The translations under genes were made by a program, and so were the position numbers. Positions 36,137-43,798 of a stretch of 64,000 nucleotides of DNA are shown here, piece by piece. A model generated the notes under the pieces. It saw nothing but the letters and a program-made list of their open reading frames with translations. It was not told the DNA's origin and did not search any database. Numbering within the stretch: the stretch's first letter is position 1; every line of letters begins with the position of its first letter. The DNA is taken from the NCBI RefSeq assembly GCF_020509005.1, contig NC_063012.1, positions 8,556,001-8,620,000 of the forward strand. The letters are read 5' to 3'. Source of the DNA: Fulvia fulva. Lineage: Eukaryota > Ascomycota > Dothideomycetes > Mycosphaerellales > Mycosphaerellaceae.

Positions 36137-36161
36137 GTAGTAAACCGTAATATTACTATTA

Positions 36162-37294
36162 ACGTGCTTTACTGCCGAGCGGGCTATACTACCGAGCGGG
36201 CCACTTTTACTAAGAACTATACCACTTCTATAGATATAGCTATATAACTACTATTATAGCGTATATTATCTTCAAACGAGGCTAAACTCACCTTAGCTGT
36301 CTAGGCTACGAAACGCGACGCGACAATCACGAATCGACTTGCTATCAAGGTATACGACGCGTCTCGAACTATACTAGGGTATCGATTAAATAGACGACCT
36401 CCTCGGAGTGACTACGAGCCTAATTCGAAGAAGCTTATAGAGCTAGAAGAGAGGCTAATACTTAAGTATATACTCGAGCTAGATCTTAGAGTTTTCCCGC
36501 TATTAAAGGCTAGTATACGAGTAATAGCCGATTTATTACTATAAGAGAAGGGTCTTAAGCCTACTAGTCTCAATTAGACAGACAGGTTCATTAGGCGGTA
36601 TTATGAGCTAAAGGTTTATATAACACGTAGATACGATCGTTAGCAAGCCCTAATAGAGGATCTAGATAATATCGAGAAGTAGTTCTTACTTATACGTAAT
36701 ATAAAGGAGAAGTATAGTATCCTTAACTAGGACACCTATAACTTCGACGAGATAGAGTTTATAATAGGTGTTATTATGTCTTAGAGCGTCGTTACGGGTT
36801 TAGAAAGGCGTAGTAGAAAGAGGAAGGTCGTTTAATAGGGCAATAGAGAGGGAGTAGAGAGATAGCGCATTAGATAGCTCTTATATAAAGCGAGATTAGT
36901 AAGCTACGTAAGTCTAATAAGGCCCTTATATAGCGGAAAGTACGAAAGCGTAAGTATATTTAGTCTAGAGGGTCTCTAACCTTCGATAAGGCGTCGTAAT
37001 TAATATCTCTAGAGGATACTAGAAGGTAGGAAGTAAGTAGAGAGTTGCTAGATAGTGTTCGGCTAGTACTAAGGCTACGACGCTATAAGCGATATAGCGA
37101 GTCGGGGTATAACGTACGTACCTATTAAGTAGACTCGCTAGATAGCGAAGAATCTAAAGAGGAATTGTCCTCCTAGTAACGATTCTATAGGATGTCGTCG
37201 TGTTAAGATACCGTCGCAATTAAAGTAGAAGTAGTACAGTTCTTAGCAAAAGTAGCCCGCTCGGTAGTATAGCCCACTCGGTAGTAAAGTACGT
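36162..37294 (+). mobile_element. Pogo-1: RIPed, internally deleted Fot1/pogo-like DNA transposon
   Basis: About 1.13 kb between TA dinucleotides (36160-36161 and 37295-37296). The terminal inverted repeat begins ACGTGCTTTACTGCCGAGCGGGC and ends with its inverted counterpart. Each terminus holds two copies of a 17-bp unit around CTACCGAGCGGGC. On the plus strand it reads as a transposase N-terminus (helix-turn-helix, LAIKVYDASRTILGYRLNRR), then WTDRFIRR-like and NFDEIEF-like blocks near 36590 and 36745. From the GNRE motif (about 36845) it passes straight into basic C-terminal sequence. The rest of the DDE domain is missing, so it is a non-autonomous derivative with many stops. Confidence 0.8.
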
Positions 37295-37492
37295 TACCTA
37301 TTTACTATTACCCTATTAAACGACCTTCCTCTTTCTACTACGCCTTTCTAAACCCGTAACGACGCTCTAAGACATAATAACACCTATTATAAACTCTATC
37401 TCGTCGAAGTTATAGGTGTCCTAGTTGAGGATACTATACTTCTCCTTTATATTACGTATAAGTAAGAACTACTTCTCGATATTATCTAGATC

Positions 37493-37726
37493 TGTTGAGA
37501 ACATACAGGCCGCAGGACAAGCATGTAGGTGTGGGTGTGTCATGTGATTAGATCACGTGACTAGGGTTTGCCAGCCTATAGGCTGGCCAACATCCGGACA
37601 CCTAGCATCTACCTACACCAACACCGGCGATACTGTATGTAGATACACGCTATCCCATTGGGTCCTTCTTCGTCTTTGGTGTGATCCGCCGTCTTCCACT
37701 GCTGCGCAACTCGTACCTGTTTAACA
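37493..37726 (+). repeat. Copia-3 5' LTR
   Basis: 234 bp, TGTTGAGAAC...GTTTAACA. It contains TCACGTGAC (37553-37561) and the 18-bp perfect palindrome GCCAGCCTATAGGCTGGC (37570-37587). Confidence 0.93.
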
Positions 37727-37738
37727 GGTTATGAGCCC
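37727..37738 (+). promoter_or_regulatory. Copia-3 primer-binding site, half-tRNA type
   Basis: GGTTATGAGCCC directly after the LTR is the reverse complement of GGGCTCATAACC. That is the anticodon arm of eukaryotic initiator tRNA-Met, with its CAT anticodon and GGG/CCC stem. Drosophila copia and yeast Ty5 prime from the same internal region rather than the tRNA 3' end. The site is conserved in RIPed form in copia-1, -2 and -4. Confidence 0.7.
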
Positions 37739-38233
37739 GGGTTAGCAACTCGGTGTTTCACCCTCGACAAAGTCGTATTGGAGTTATTCCTCTTCAGAAC
37801 AAAAGGAAGGCAGACTGGAGGCCGCACCCGCATTGCACAGGAAGCTACAGCCGCGCTGTAGGTGCATATAAGACGTGAAAGAGCCTAGTGAGGCACTGTC
37901 AGACTCCGAGTCAGGGAGCCTGTGCCAATACCTCAGACAAGTGGGCGAGCTTACTGAGAAGAGTCGCTCTCCGGACATCGCGTTCGCATCGACTAACTGT
38001 TCCATCTGAGAGAGCCGCAGTGTCTCAGAAACCCCCTCTGCTGAGAGAGTTACGCTACAGTGTCTCAGCACCAACACGATCCTTACCGACCGACTTTCCT
38101 CCTCTTCCCGGCGGATAGCCATCCTCTCCGCTATCAACCTCGCGTTCGGTTTATCCCATTTCGATCCGATCGCGTACGACCGAATACATCCTTTTACCTG
38201 AGGGCAGCCAACCTGTCCCTCAACTTACAAAAA

Positions 38234-41200
38234 ATGGAGAACGAGACTGGGTTTATAAGAAAGAGAGCAGCACCTCTTCTGACAAGAGAGAACCACGAAA
38301 CATGGTTCAAGCTGATGAGAATACACCTGGTATCAAAGCAGGTTGACTGGGTCCTCGAAGACATCATCACGGACATTCCCGCTGCAACCCCATCTATAGC
38401 GACACCCTCTACATCATCGGAGTCATCCCTTCCTTTGGATCAAGCGATAAGGAAGGCATCGTACAGACGGCACAATGCAACGGCCCTGTATGAGATGTAC
38501 ATCTGTCTGTCGACAGATGACCAAGAGATGACATACGAGATCCGGCATGCGAAGGAGTTGTGGGAATGGGCTGAAGCTAAATATAAGAGAAGACTTCTCG
38601 CTACTGGAAGAAGTTTGCTTCAGCAATACACCAATTTCGTGATGACAGAAGACCAGTCTATAGATGACGCCTGGCAGGAGCTTAGCTCAATTGCAAGGAG
38701 GGCTGTTTCAATCTCGCCTCAGTTCCAAGACATCAAGACTGAGGACAGAAAGATCCAGCAACTCTTAGCAGCTCTGCCAGACTCATTTGGCTCAATTCGC
38801 GATGCAATTGATGCCCAGGTGAATCTCTCACCACAAGACATTCTTGCAATTCTTAGGGAGAAGCAAGAATCAATGATTCATCAAGGGACAGCCATGTTCG
38901 CTAAGAAGGGTTTCCAGGGCAAGCTCACGTGCCATCTCTGCGGTGGTGACCATTTTATGAGCAAGTGCCCACACCTTTCTGCAGCTCAGCAGGCTGTTAG
39001 GAACAAGGACAAACTAGCTAGGGTTACCTACCCTGCTAAGAGACAACCGTCACCACCTCGTAGGAGGTCATCATCACCAAACCTTCGTGATGTCCTCAAG
39101 GTGATGACGGACCTTGCAAAGCAGATGAAGGAGAGCCGCAAGCCAAAGGCCTCCTCTAGTAAGCCTGCAAGGGCCCATGCGACCCAGGAAGACGCATCAG
39201 ACCCTGAGATACCATCAGAAGATGATGATGTTGATGAGGTTGCCCATTCCACTGTGGAAGCCAAAGGCAAGTACCCCTCGTCCGAGTGGTTGCTTGACTC
39301 TTGTGCATCATCACATATGACTGACCAAGATTCACTATTCAGGACACTGAAGCCTCTTCAAAAGAGGAAGTGGATCAAGGTTGGGGGTGGCTATCTACAA
39401 GCTACACATATGGGAAGTGCAGTAATGGGTGGTCCTTCTGGAAAGCAAATTGTCTTAGAAAATGTCCTGTTTGTTCCTGGCCTTGGAGTTAGTCTTGTTT
39501 CGTGGAATCAGTTCAGCCAACAGTTTGCTGTCCAACCACCCAGTTTCACCCTAAAATCCTTGTCTGGTAAACCCGTTGTCCAGACCAAACTTCGAGGAGG
39601 AGTACCGTTTATCCACTCGATCTCGGAAATTCTTGAGCCACAGCATGCTGGCATACTCTCTCAAGAACGTGACGGTACCGCTATGGCTAACACTGAGTCC
39701 GAAGATCAGTGGGAGCTATGGCATAGAAGATGTGCACACCTTGGCAAGGGACTGCTAAGAAACCTGCATAGAGTCACTGACAAGAAAGATCCCATTCCTG
39801 TTCCTTCTGAACACCAGAATTGCAAGGTCTGCTCCCTTGCAAACATGAGGAAGTTCAAAGGACCTGCCACAGAGAGGAAAGGGGAGAGGCTGGCCCTCAT
39901 CTCCATTGACATCTGTGGGCCTTTTCAGGGCGCAGTCTCTAGGCTAGGATACAAATATTGGCTTGAGATTGTAGACAACTTCTCTAGGAAGAAGTGGGTA
40001 ATCCCTTTGAAGGCCAGGAGCGACGCTCCTGCAGCCCTACGGGATTGGAAGGTCCAGGCAGAACGGCAGTCAAGGTGCTTTCTGTCTGCGATCCGCAGTG
40101 ATGGTGCAAAGGAAATTCTCGCCTTGCTAAAAGAGTGGGAGAAGGAGTTTGGCACTCAGATGGACACAACTGATGCCTACAACTCTCTTCAAAATGGACC
40201 TGTGGAAAGGTCAATTCAAGCCTCTGAGAACACAGTCCGGGCTATGCTTGAAGACTCTGGCATGCCAGTTGAGTTCTGGCCAGAAGCTTTGCAAGCACAG
40301 ACTGTGATCAGAAACAGACTGCCTAATGGTCCGATCATTGATGGTATTGCTCTTTCACCAGAAGAAGCCTTTACTAGCCAAGTACCGTCAGTCGACCATT
40401 TCCGCGTCTGGGGATGCAAAGCTGTGGTCTATGTAGACCCAAGAGCCCAACCTCAAGGCTTGAGGAGAGACAAGTTGATGAACCGAGGAAAAGAAGCCGT
40501 GTTTGTGGGCTACTCAGAAAACACCACAAAACAATGGCTGTTCTGGGATCCCGACATGAAAGCAATAAAAGCGCATAGTCACGTCGACTGGTTTGAGAAT
40601 GAGAAGGGGGGAGATATGGATCTTGGTATCACCTTCACTAACCAGCCGAGTCGAGCGCCACAGCGCAATCCTGTTGGGAGGAAGCCCTTTGGGGCGAAAT
40701 TTTCCGATAGGGGATTATCAGAGACACCGTTACGAAGGCCAGGAGAAAATATTGAGGCGGTTTCAACACTGTCGAAGGCCGATAACGGTGGATCTGTACA
40801 GAACCTACCCAAGTCATCAACACCACAGCAACCGCTGTTTGTGCAACTTCCCCCTCCCCCAAAGGACATTGGGGAATACCAGAAGTTTGGAGATCAGGGT
40901 ACTCCAATGAAAGAAAAAGAAGATGTCGTTCAGTTCGACCCATCCGAACACCTAGCGCCACCTCAGGTTGCAGGCAACAAGAGGTCAAGGGGGGACGGAG
41001 ATGATAACTCTGAAGAGCATGAGGCTAAACACCATAAGGCTCTTATCGCCCAGATGTTCCATCTAGACCCTACAATGAGCTGGGTAGAGGAGATTCTGAA
41101 CGACGTGGAAGAACATGCATTTGCTGCTGTTGGGCAGGCCATAGCCTATCAGCAGGAAGTGCCAATCCCAAAGTCCTATAAGGCAGCCGTAGGAGACCCC

Positions 41201-42760
41201 GAATGGGGACATATGTGGAGAGAGGCAATCGAGAACGAACTTATTGCCTTAGCAAGCAACAACACCTGGGAAGCAGTTGTACCGCCAAAGGGTGCGAATC
41301 TAATTACTTCTAGGTGGGTCTTTGATGTGAAAAGAATGATTAGTGGAGCCATTGAGAAGTTCAAGGCAAGACTAGTTGCAAGAGGGTTTTCACAGAAATA
41401 TGGGGTTGACTTCGAAGAGACCTTTGCACCTACTGTTAGACATGATACTCTCCGAGTATTCATGGCAGTAGTATGTGAGAGAGATCTCGAGATGCACCTA
41501 GTGGATGTGAATAATGCTTTTACCCAAAGCAGCCTTCTTGAAGACATCTATATGATCCCACCCCCAGGAGTTGAAGCACCTCCAAACATGGTGTTCAAGG
41601 TCCTACGAAGCCTTTATGGGCTTAAGCAAGCAGCTAGAGACTGGAACAAGCTTTGTGTTGCGAAGCTAGAGAAGATTGGATTTACCCAGTCCCAGGTAGA
41701 TCCATGCCTACTTATCCATACGGATAGAGACCTTATGGTCCTTACCCATGTGGATGACATACCCATTGCAGCTCCGAAGCTGTCAGATGTTCAGTGGTTT
41801 AAGGCTGAGCTTGGAAAAGTGTTTAAGATTAAAGATCTTGGTGAACCTACGAAGATCCTTGGAATGAGGATTACAAGAGACAGGTCCCAAGGCACTTTGA
41901 AGCTTGATCAAGGACACTATGTCCACGCTAACTTAGCCAAGATGAACATGGCTAGAGAGAAGGCTACGCCAACCCACTCACCTATGGAGAGCTACGAGCA
42001 TTTAGTACCTACGGCACCTATGGATGAGAGGTGCAACAAACAGGATTACCAGAGCCACAATGGTACCTGGATGTGGCCAATGACAATGACAAGGCCAGAC
42101 TTAGCATTCCCCCTTGGAAGAATTAGCTCATTTGTTGCTGATCCCTCGCAGCAGCATATGAAGGCTTTGAAGAAGCTCTCCCGATACCTGCGGTCGTACC
42201 CAGACCTAGGTCTTATGTATAGAAAGGGAGGGGGCAATCTCCAGGGATACTCGGACTCTGACTACGCTATGGACAAAGTGGATAGAGTCTCAATTCTGGG
42301 ATACGTGTGGTTCCTTTGTGGATCACCTGTGTCCTGGATGAGTAGGAAGCAGAAGTCTGTTGCAACATCAACAATGGAAGCTGAGTTCATGGCTATGAAC
42401 GCAGCCGCAAAGCAGTCACAATTTCTTGCTGCTGTCCTCAGGGAAATGGGGTGCCCAGAACTGGTGGGAAAGAGCTCTTTCCAGCCGAGTGTAAGGGCAA
42501 GCAAGGGCACTGTTGACGAGCTAAGGCCAGTCAAGCTCATGGGTGACAACCAAGCCGCTTTGACACTTGTCAAAGATGCCCATGTGCATGAAAGGTCAAA
42601 GCATATTGATGTTGCATATAACTATGTCAGACATCTCTGGTGGCAGAAGAAGATTGCAGTGGACTACTGCCATACAAAGGACATGGCTGCTGATGGGTTA
42701 ACAAAGCCCCTCAATGGCCAGCAGTTCCAAAACTTTGTAAGGCAGCTCCAGCTTGCGTAA
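38234..42760 (+). CDS. Copia-3 Gag-Pol polyprotein
   Basis: 1508 residues from the ATG at 38234. The open frame extends upstream to 38060, but the gag-like MENETGF start follows an A-rich context and matches the family start in the other copies. Domains with residues counted from 38234: UBN2/gag-like N-terminus (1-200), CCHC knuckle CHLCGGDHFMSKC (about 233-246), protease DSCASS (about 355), integrase HHCC finger (about 495-550), and D,D,E core (about 557-660: IDICGPF, SDGAKE, NGPVERS). RT runs from about 1010 with YGLKQAARDWN and a catalytic HVDD where YVDD is usual (about 1171). RNase H at about 1365-1505 contains TMEAEFMAM and DNQAALTL. No gag stop or frameshift, as in most copia elements. 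Probably still capable of mobilising itself. Confidence 0.93.
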   Translation: MENETGFIRKRAAPLLTRENHETWFKLMRIHLVSKQVDWVLEDIITDIPAATPSIATPSTSSESSLPLDQAIRKASYRRHNATALYEMYICLSTDDQEMTYEIRHAKELWEWAEAKYKRRLLATGRSLLQQYTNFVMTEDQSIDDAWQELSSIARRAVSISPQFQDIKTEDRKIQQLLAALPDSFGSIRDAIDAQVNLSPQDILAILREKQESMIHQGTAMFAKKGFQGKLTCHLCGGDHFMSKCPHLSAAQQAVRNKDKLARVTYPAKRQPSPPRRRSSSPNLRDVLKVMTDLAKQMKESRKPKASSSKPARAHATQEDASDPEIPSEDDDVDEVAHSTVEAKGKYPSSEWLLDSCASSHMTDQDSLFRTLKPLQKRKWIKVGGGYLQATHMGSAVMGGPSGKQIVLENVLFVPGLGVSLVSWNQFSQQFAVQPPSFTLKSLSGKPVVQTKLRGGVPFIHSISEILEPQHAGILSQERDGTAMANTESEDQWELWHRRCAHLGKGLLRNLHRVTDKKDPIPVPSEHQNCKVCSLANMRKFKGPATERKGERLALISIDICGPFQGAVSRLGYKYWLEIVDNFSRKKWVIPLKARSDAPAALRDWKVQAERQSRCFLSAIRSDGAKEILALLKEWEKEFGTQMDTTDAYNSLQNGPVERSIQASENTVRAMLEDSGMPVEFWPEALQAQTVIRNRLPNGPIIDGIALSPEEAFTSQVPSVDHFRVWGCKAVVYVDPRAQPQGLRRDKLMNRGKEAVFVGYSENTTKQWLFWDPDMKAIKAHSHVDWFENEKGGDMDLGITFTNQPSRAPQRNPVGRKPFGAKFSDRGLSETPLRRPGENIEAVSTLSKADNGGSVQNLPKSSTPQQPLFVQLPPPPKDIGEYQKFGDQGTPMKEKEDVVQFDPSEHLAPPQVAGNKRSRGDGDDNSEEHEAKHHKALIAQMFHLDPTMSWVEEILNDVEEHAFAAVGQAIAYQQEVPIPKSYKAAVGDPEWGHMWREAIENELIALASNNTWEAVVPPKGANLITSRWVFDVKRMISGAIEKFKARLVARGFSQKYGVDFEETFAPTVRHDTLRVFMAVVCERDLEMHLVDVNNAFTQSSLLEDIYMIPPPGVEAPPNMVFKVLRSLYGLKQAARDWNKLCVAKLEKIGFTQSQVDPCLLIHTDRDLMVLTHVDDIPIAAPKLSDVQWFKAELGKVFKIKDLGEPTKILGMRITRDRSQGTLKLDQGHYVHANLAKMNMAREKATPTHSPMESYEHLVPTAPMDERCNKQDYQSHNGTWMWPMTMTRPDLAFPLGRISSFVADPSQQHMKALKKLSRYLRSYPDLGLMYRKGGGNLQGYSDSDYAMDKVDRVSILGYVWFLCGSPVSWMSRKQKSVATSTMEAEFMAMNAAAKQSQFLAAVLREMGCPELVGKSSFQPSVRASKGTVDELRPVKLMGDNQAALTLVKDAHVHERSKHIDVAYNYVRHLWWQKKIAVDYCHTKDMAADGLTKPLNGQQFQNFVRQLQLA

Positions 42761-42795
42761 AGGGATTGTAGGAGACCATGTGGCCTGAGTGGGAG

Positions 42796-43033
42796 TGTTG
42801 AGAACATACAGGCCGCAGGACAAGCATGTAGGTGTGGGTGTGTCATGTGATTAGATCACGTGACTAGGGTTTGCCAGCCTATAGGCTGGCCAACATCCGG
42901 ACACCTAGCATCTACCTACACTATTAACTGGCGATACTGTACATAGATACACGCTATCCCATTGGGTCCTTCTTCATTCACATAATCTGTAATTCCTATC
43001 TTCCACGGCTGCGCAATCCGTACCTGTTTAACA
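42796..43033 (+). repeat. Copia-3 3' LTR, block-divergent from the 5' LTR
   Basis: The first half of the LTR (from 42796) matches the 5' LTR by eye. After about 42920 there are clustered mismatches and small length changes, for example CTATTAACTGGCG for CCAACACCGGCG, and a changed stretch after CCTTCTTC. They are not restricted to C-to-T. The end TTTAACA and the AGATC duplication are intact. Confidence 0.9.
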
Positions 43034-43518
43034 AGATCCTCTATTAGGGCTCGCTAACGATCGTATCTACGTGTTATATAAACCTTTAGCTCACGATACC
43101 GCCTAATGAACCTGTCTGTCTAATTGAGACTAGCGGGCTTAAGACCCTTCTCTTATAGTAATAAATCGGCTATTACTCGTATACTAGCCTTTAATAGCGG
43201 GAAAACTCTAAGATCTAGCTCGAGTATATACTTAAGTATTAGCCTCTCTTCTAGCTCTATAAACTTCTTCGAATTAGGCTCGTAGTCACTCCGAGGAGGT
43301 CGTCTATTTAATCGATACCCTAGTATAGTTCGAGACGCGTCGTATACCTTTATAGCAAGTCGATTCGTGATTGTCGCGTCGCGTTTCGTGGCCTGGACAG
43401 CTAAGGTCAGTTTAGCCTCGTTTGAAGACAATACACGCTGTAATGGTGGTTGCATAGCTGTATCTGTGGAAGTGGTACAGTTCTTGGCAAAAGTGGCCCG
43501 CTCGGTGGTGAAGCACGT

Positions 43519-43798
43519 TATCTATTTGCTACTCAATCTATCTAGCCTTTCAACTTCAATGCTCCGCGCGCTGCGTCGGAATCTAGTCTAGCGTGATGAC
43601 GAAATCTGAGCCAATTATGTCGCCCAGGTTCGTCCGCACTTTTTTTCACCCCCCACTGCGTGGCCTATTACGCGGTCACGAGCGGGCGCGTCGCGGTGGT
43701 CGGTGCGGCGCGTCTGCCTTGGAACTTCTACTTCACGCGACGTCCAAAAGCTGTCGAGCTCCAACGACCAGATGTTCATGTAGTCAACCACCAGCATC
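43519..43798 (+). promoter_or_regulatory. ku80 upstream region
   Basis: Only 280 bases separate the pogo-2 terminus from the ku80 start codon. The stretch has normal, non-RIPed composition and holds a pyrimidine tract at about 43640-43658 (T-run then C-run), common in fungal promoters. I see no clear TATA box. Any promoter element further upstream would have to lie within transposon sequence. Confidence 0.45.

Larger units (their letters stand above)
519..36152 (-). mobile_element. Gypsy-B: RIPed, internally deleted Ty3/gypsy chromovirus, host of the nest
   Basis: Both LTRs can be rebuilt after removing later insertions. The left one is 519-621 plus 5604-5650 and the right one 28776-28914 plus 36142-36152; each is 150 bp, starting TATTACGG and ending CCGTAATA (ancestrally TGTTACGG...CCGTAACA). 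The same 5-bp duplication TTACT flanks them at 514-518 and 36153-36157, which shows a single insertion. A C-run (5644-5650 onward, plus strand) beside the left LTR is the polypurine tract of a minus-strand element. Remnants in order on the minus strand are the RT thumb (28600-28675), RNase H and integrase (21489-23122) and a chromodomain (about 6300-6440). Gag, protease and most of RT are absent. Every Trp/Gln codon position examined tends to read TAG, as expected of RIP. Confidence 0.85.
28776..36152 (-). repeat. Gypsy-B 5' LTR, split by gypsy-C
   Basis: The LTR is the sum of 28776-28914 and 36142-36152 after removing gypsy-C and one copy of its GTAGT duplication, giving 150 bp. It matches the left LTR apart from a few substitutions. 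Confidence 0.8.
37493..43033 (+). mobile_element. Copia-3: coding-intact Ty1/copia element
   Basis: LTRs at 37493-37726 (234 bp) and 42796-43033 (238 bp), flanked by the duplication AGATC (37488-37492 and 43034-43038) within pogo-2. A single uninterrupted polyprotein frame runs through it with no RIP signature. It is the reference copy for copia-1, -2 and -4. Unexpectedly for a young element, the distal half of the 3' LTR differs in blocks from the 5' LTR. Confidence 0.95.
37305..43518 (-). mobile_element. Pogo-2: truncated inverted copy, split by copia-3
   Basis: 37305-37492 plus 43039-43518 is the reverse complement of pogo-1 from its middle to its 5' terminus. About 437 bp of the 3' part and the 3' terminal repeat are missing. 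The surviving terminus ACGT...TIR ends at 43518 next to TA (43519-43520). Most of it is RIPed like pogo-1, but about 43385-43518 keeps normal CA/TG content (for example TGGCAAAAGTGGCCC). With pogo-1 it forms an imperfect inverted repeat. A 100-codon minus-strand frame (43153-43455) covers the transposase N-terminus. Confidence 0.78.

Noticed and set aside
36162..43518. Pogo-1 and pogo-2 as the two ends of one large DNA transposon carrying copia-3
   Set aside because: Pogo-1 has both of its own termini and TA flanks, and pogo-2 contains transposase N-terminal sequence again in inverted orientation, so they are two copies, one truncated.
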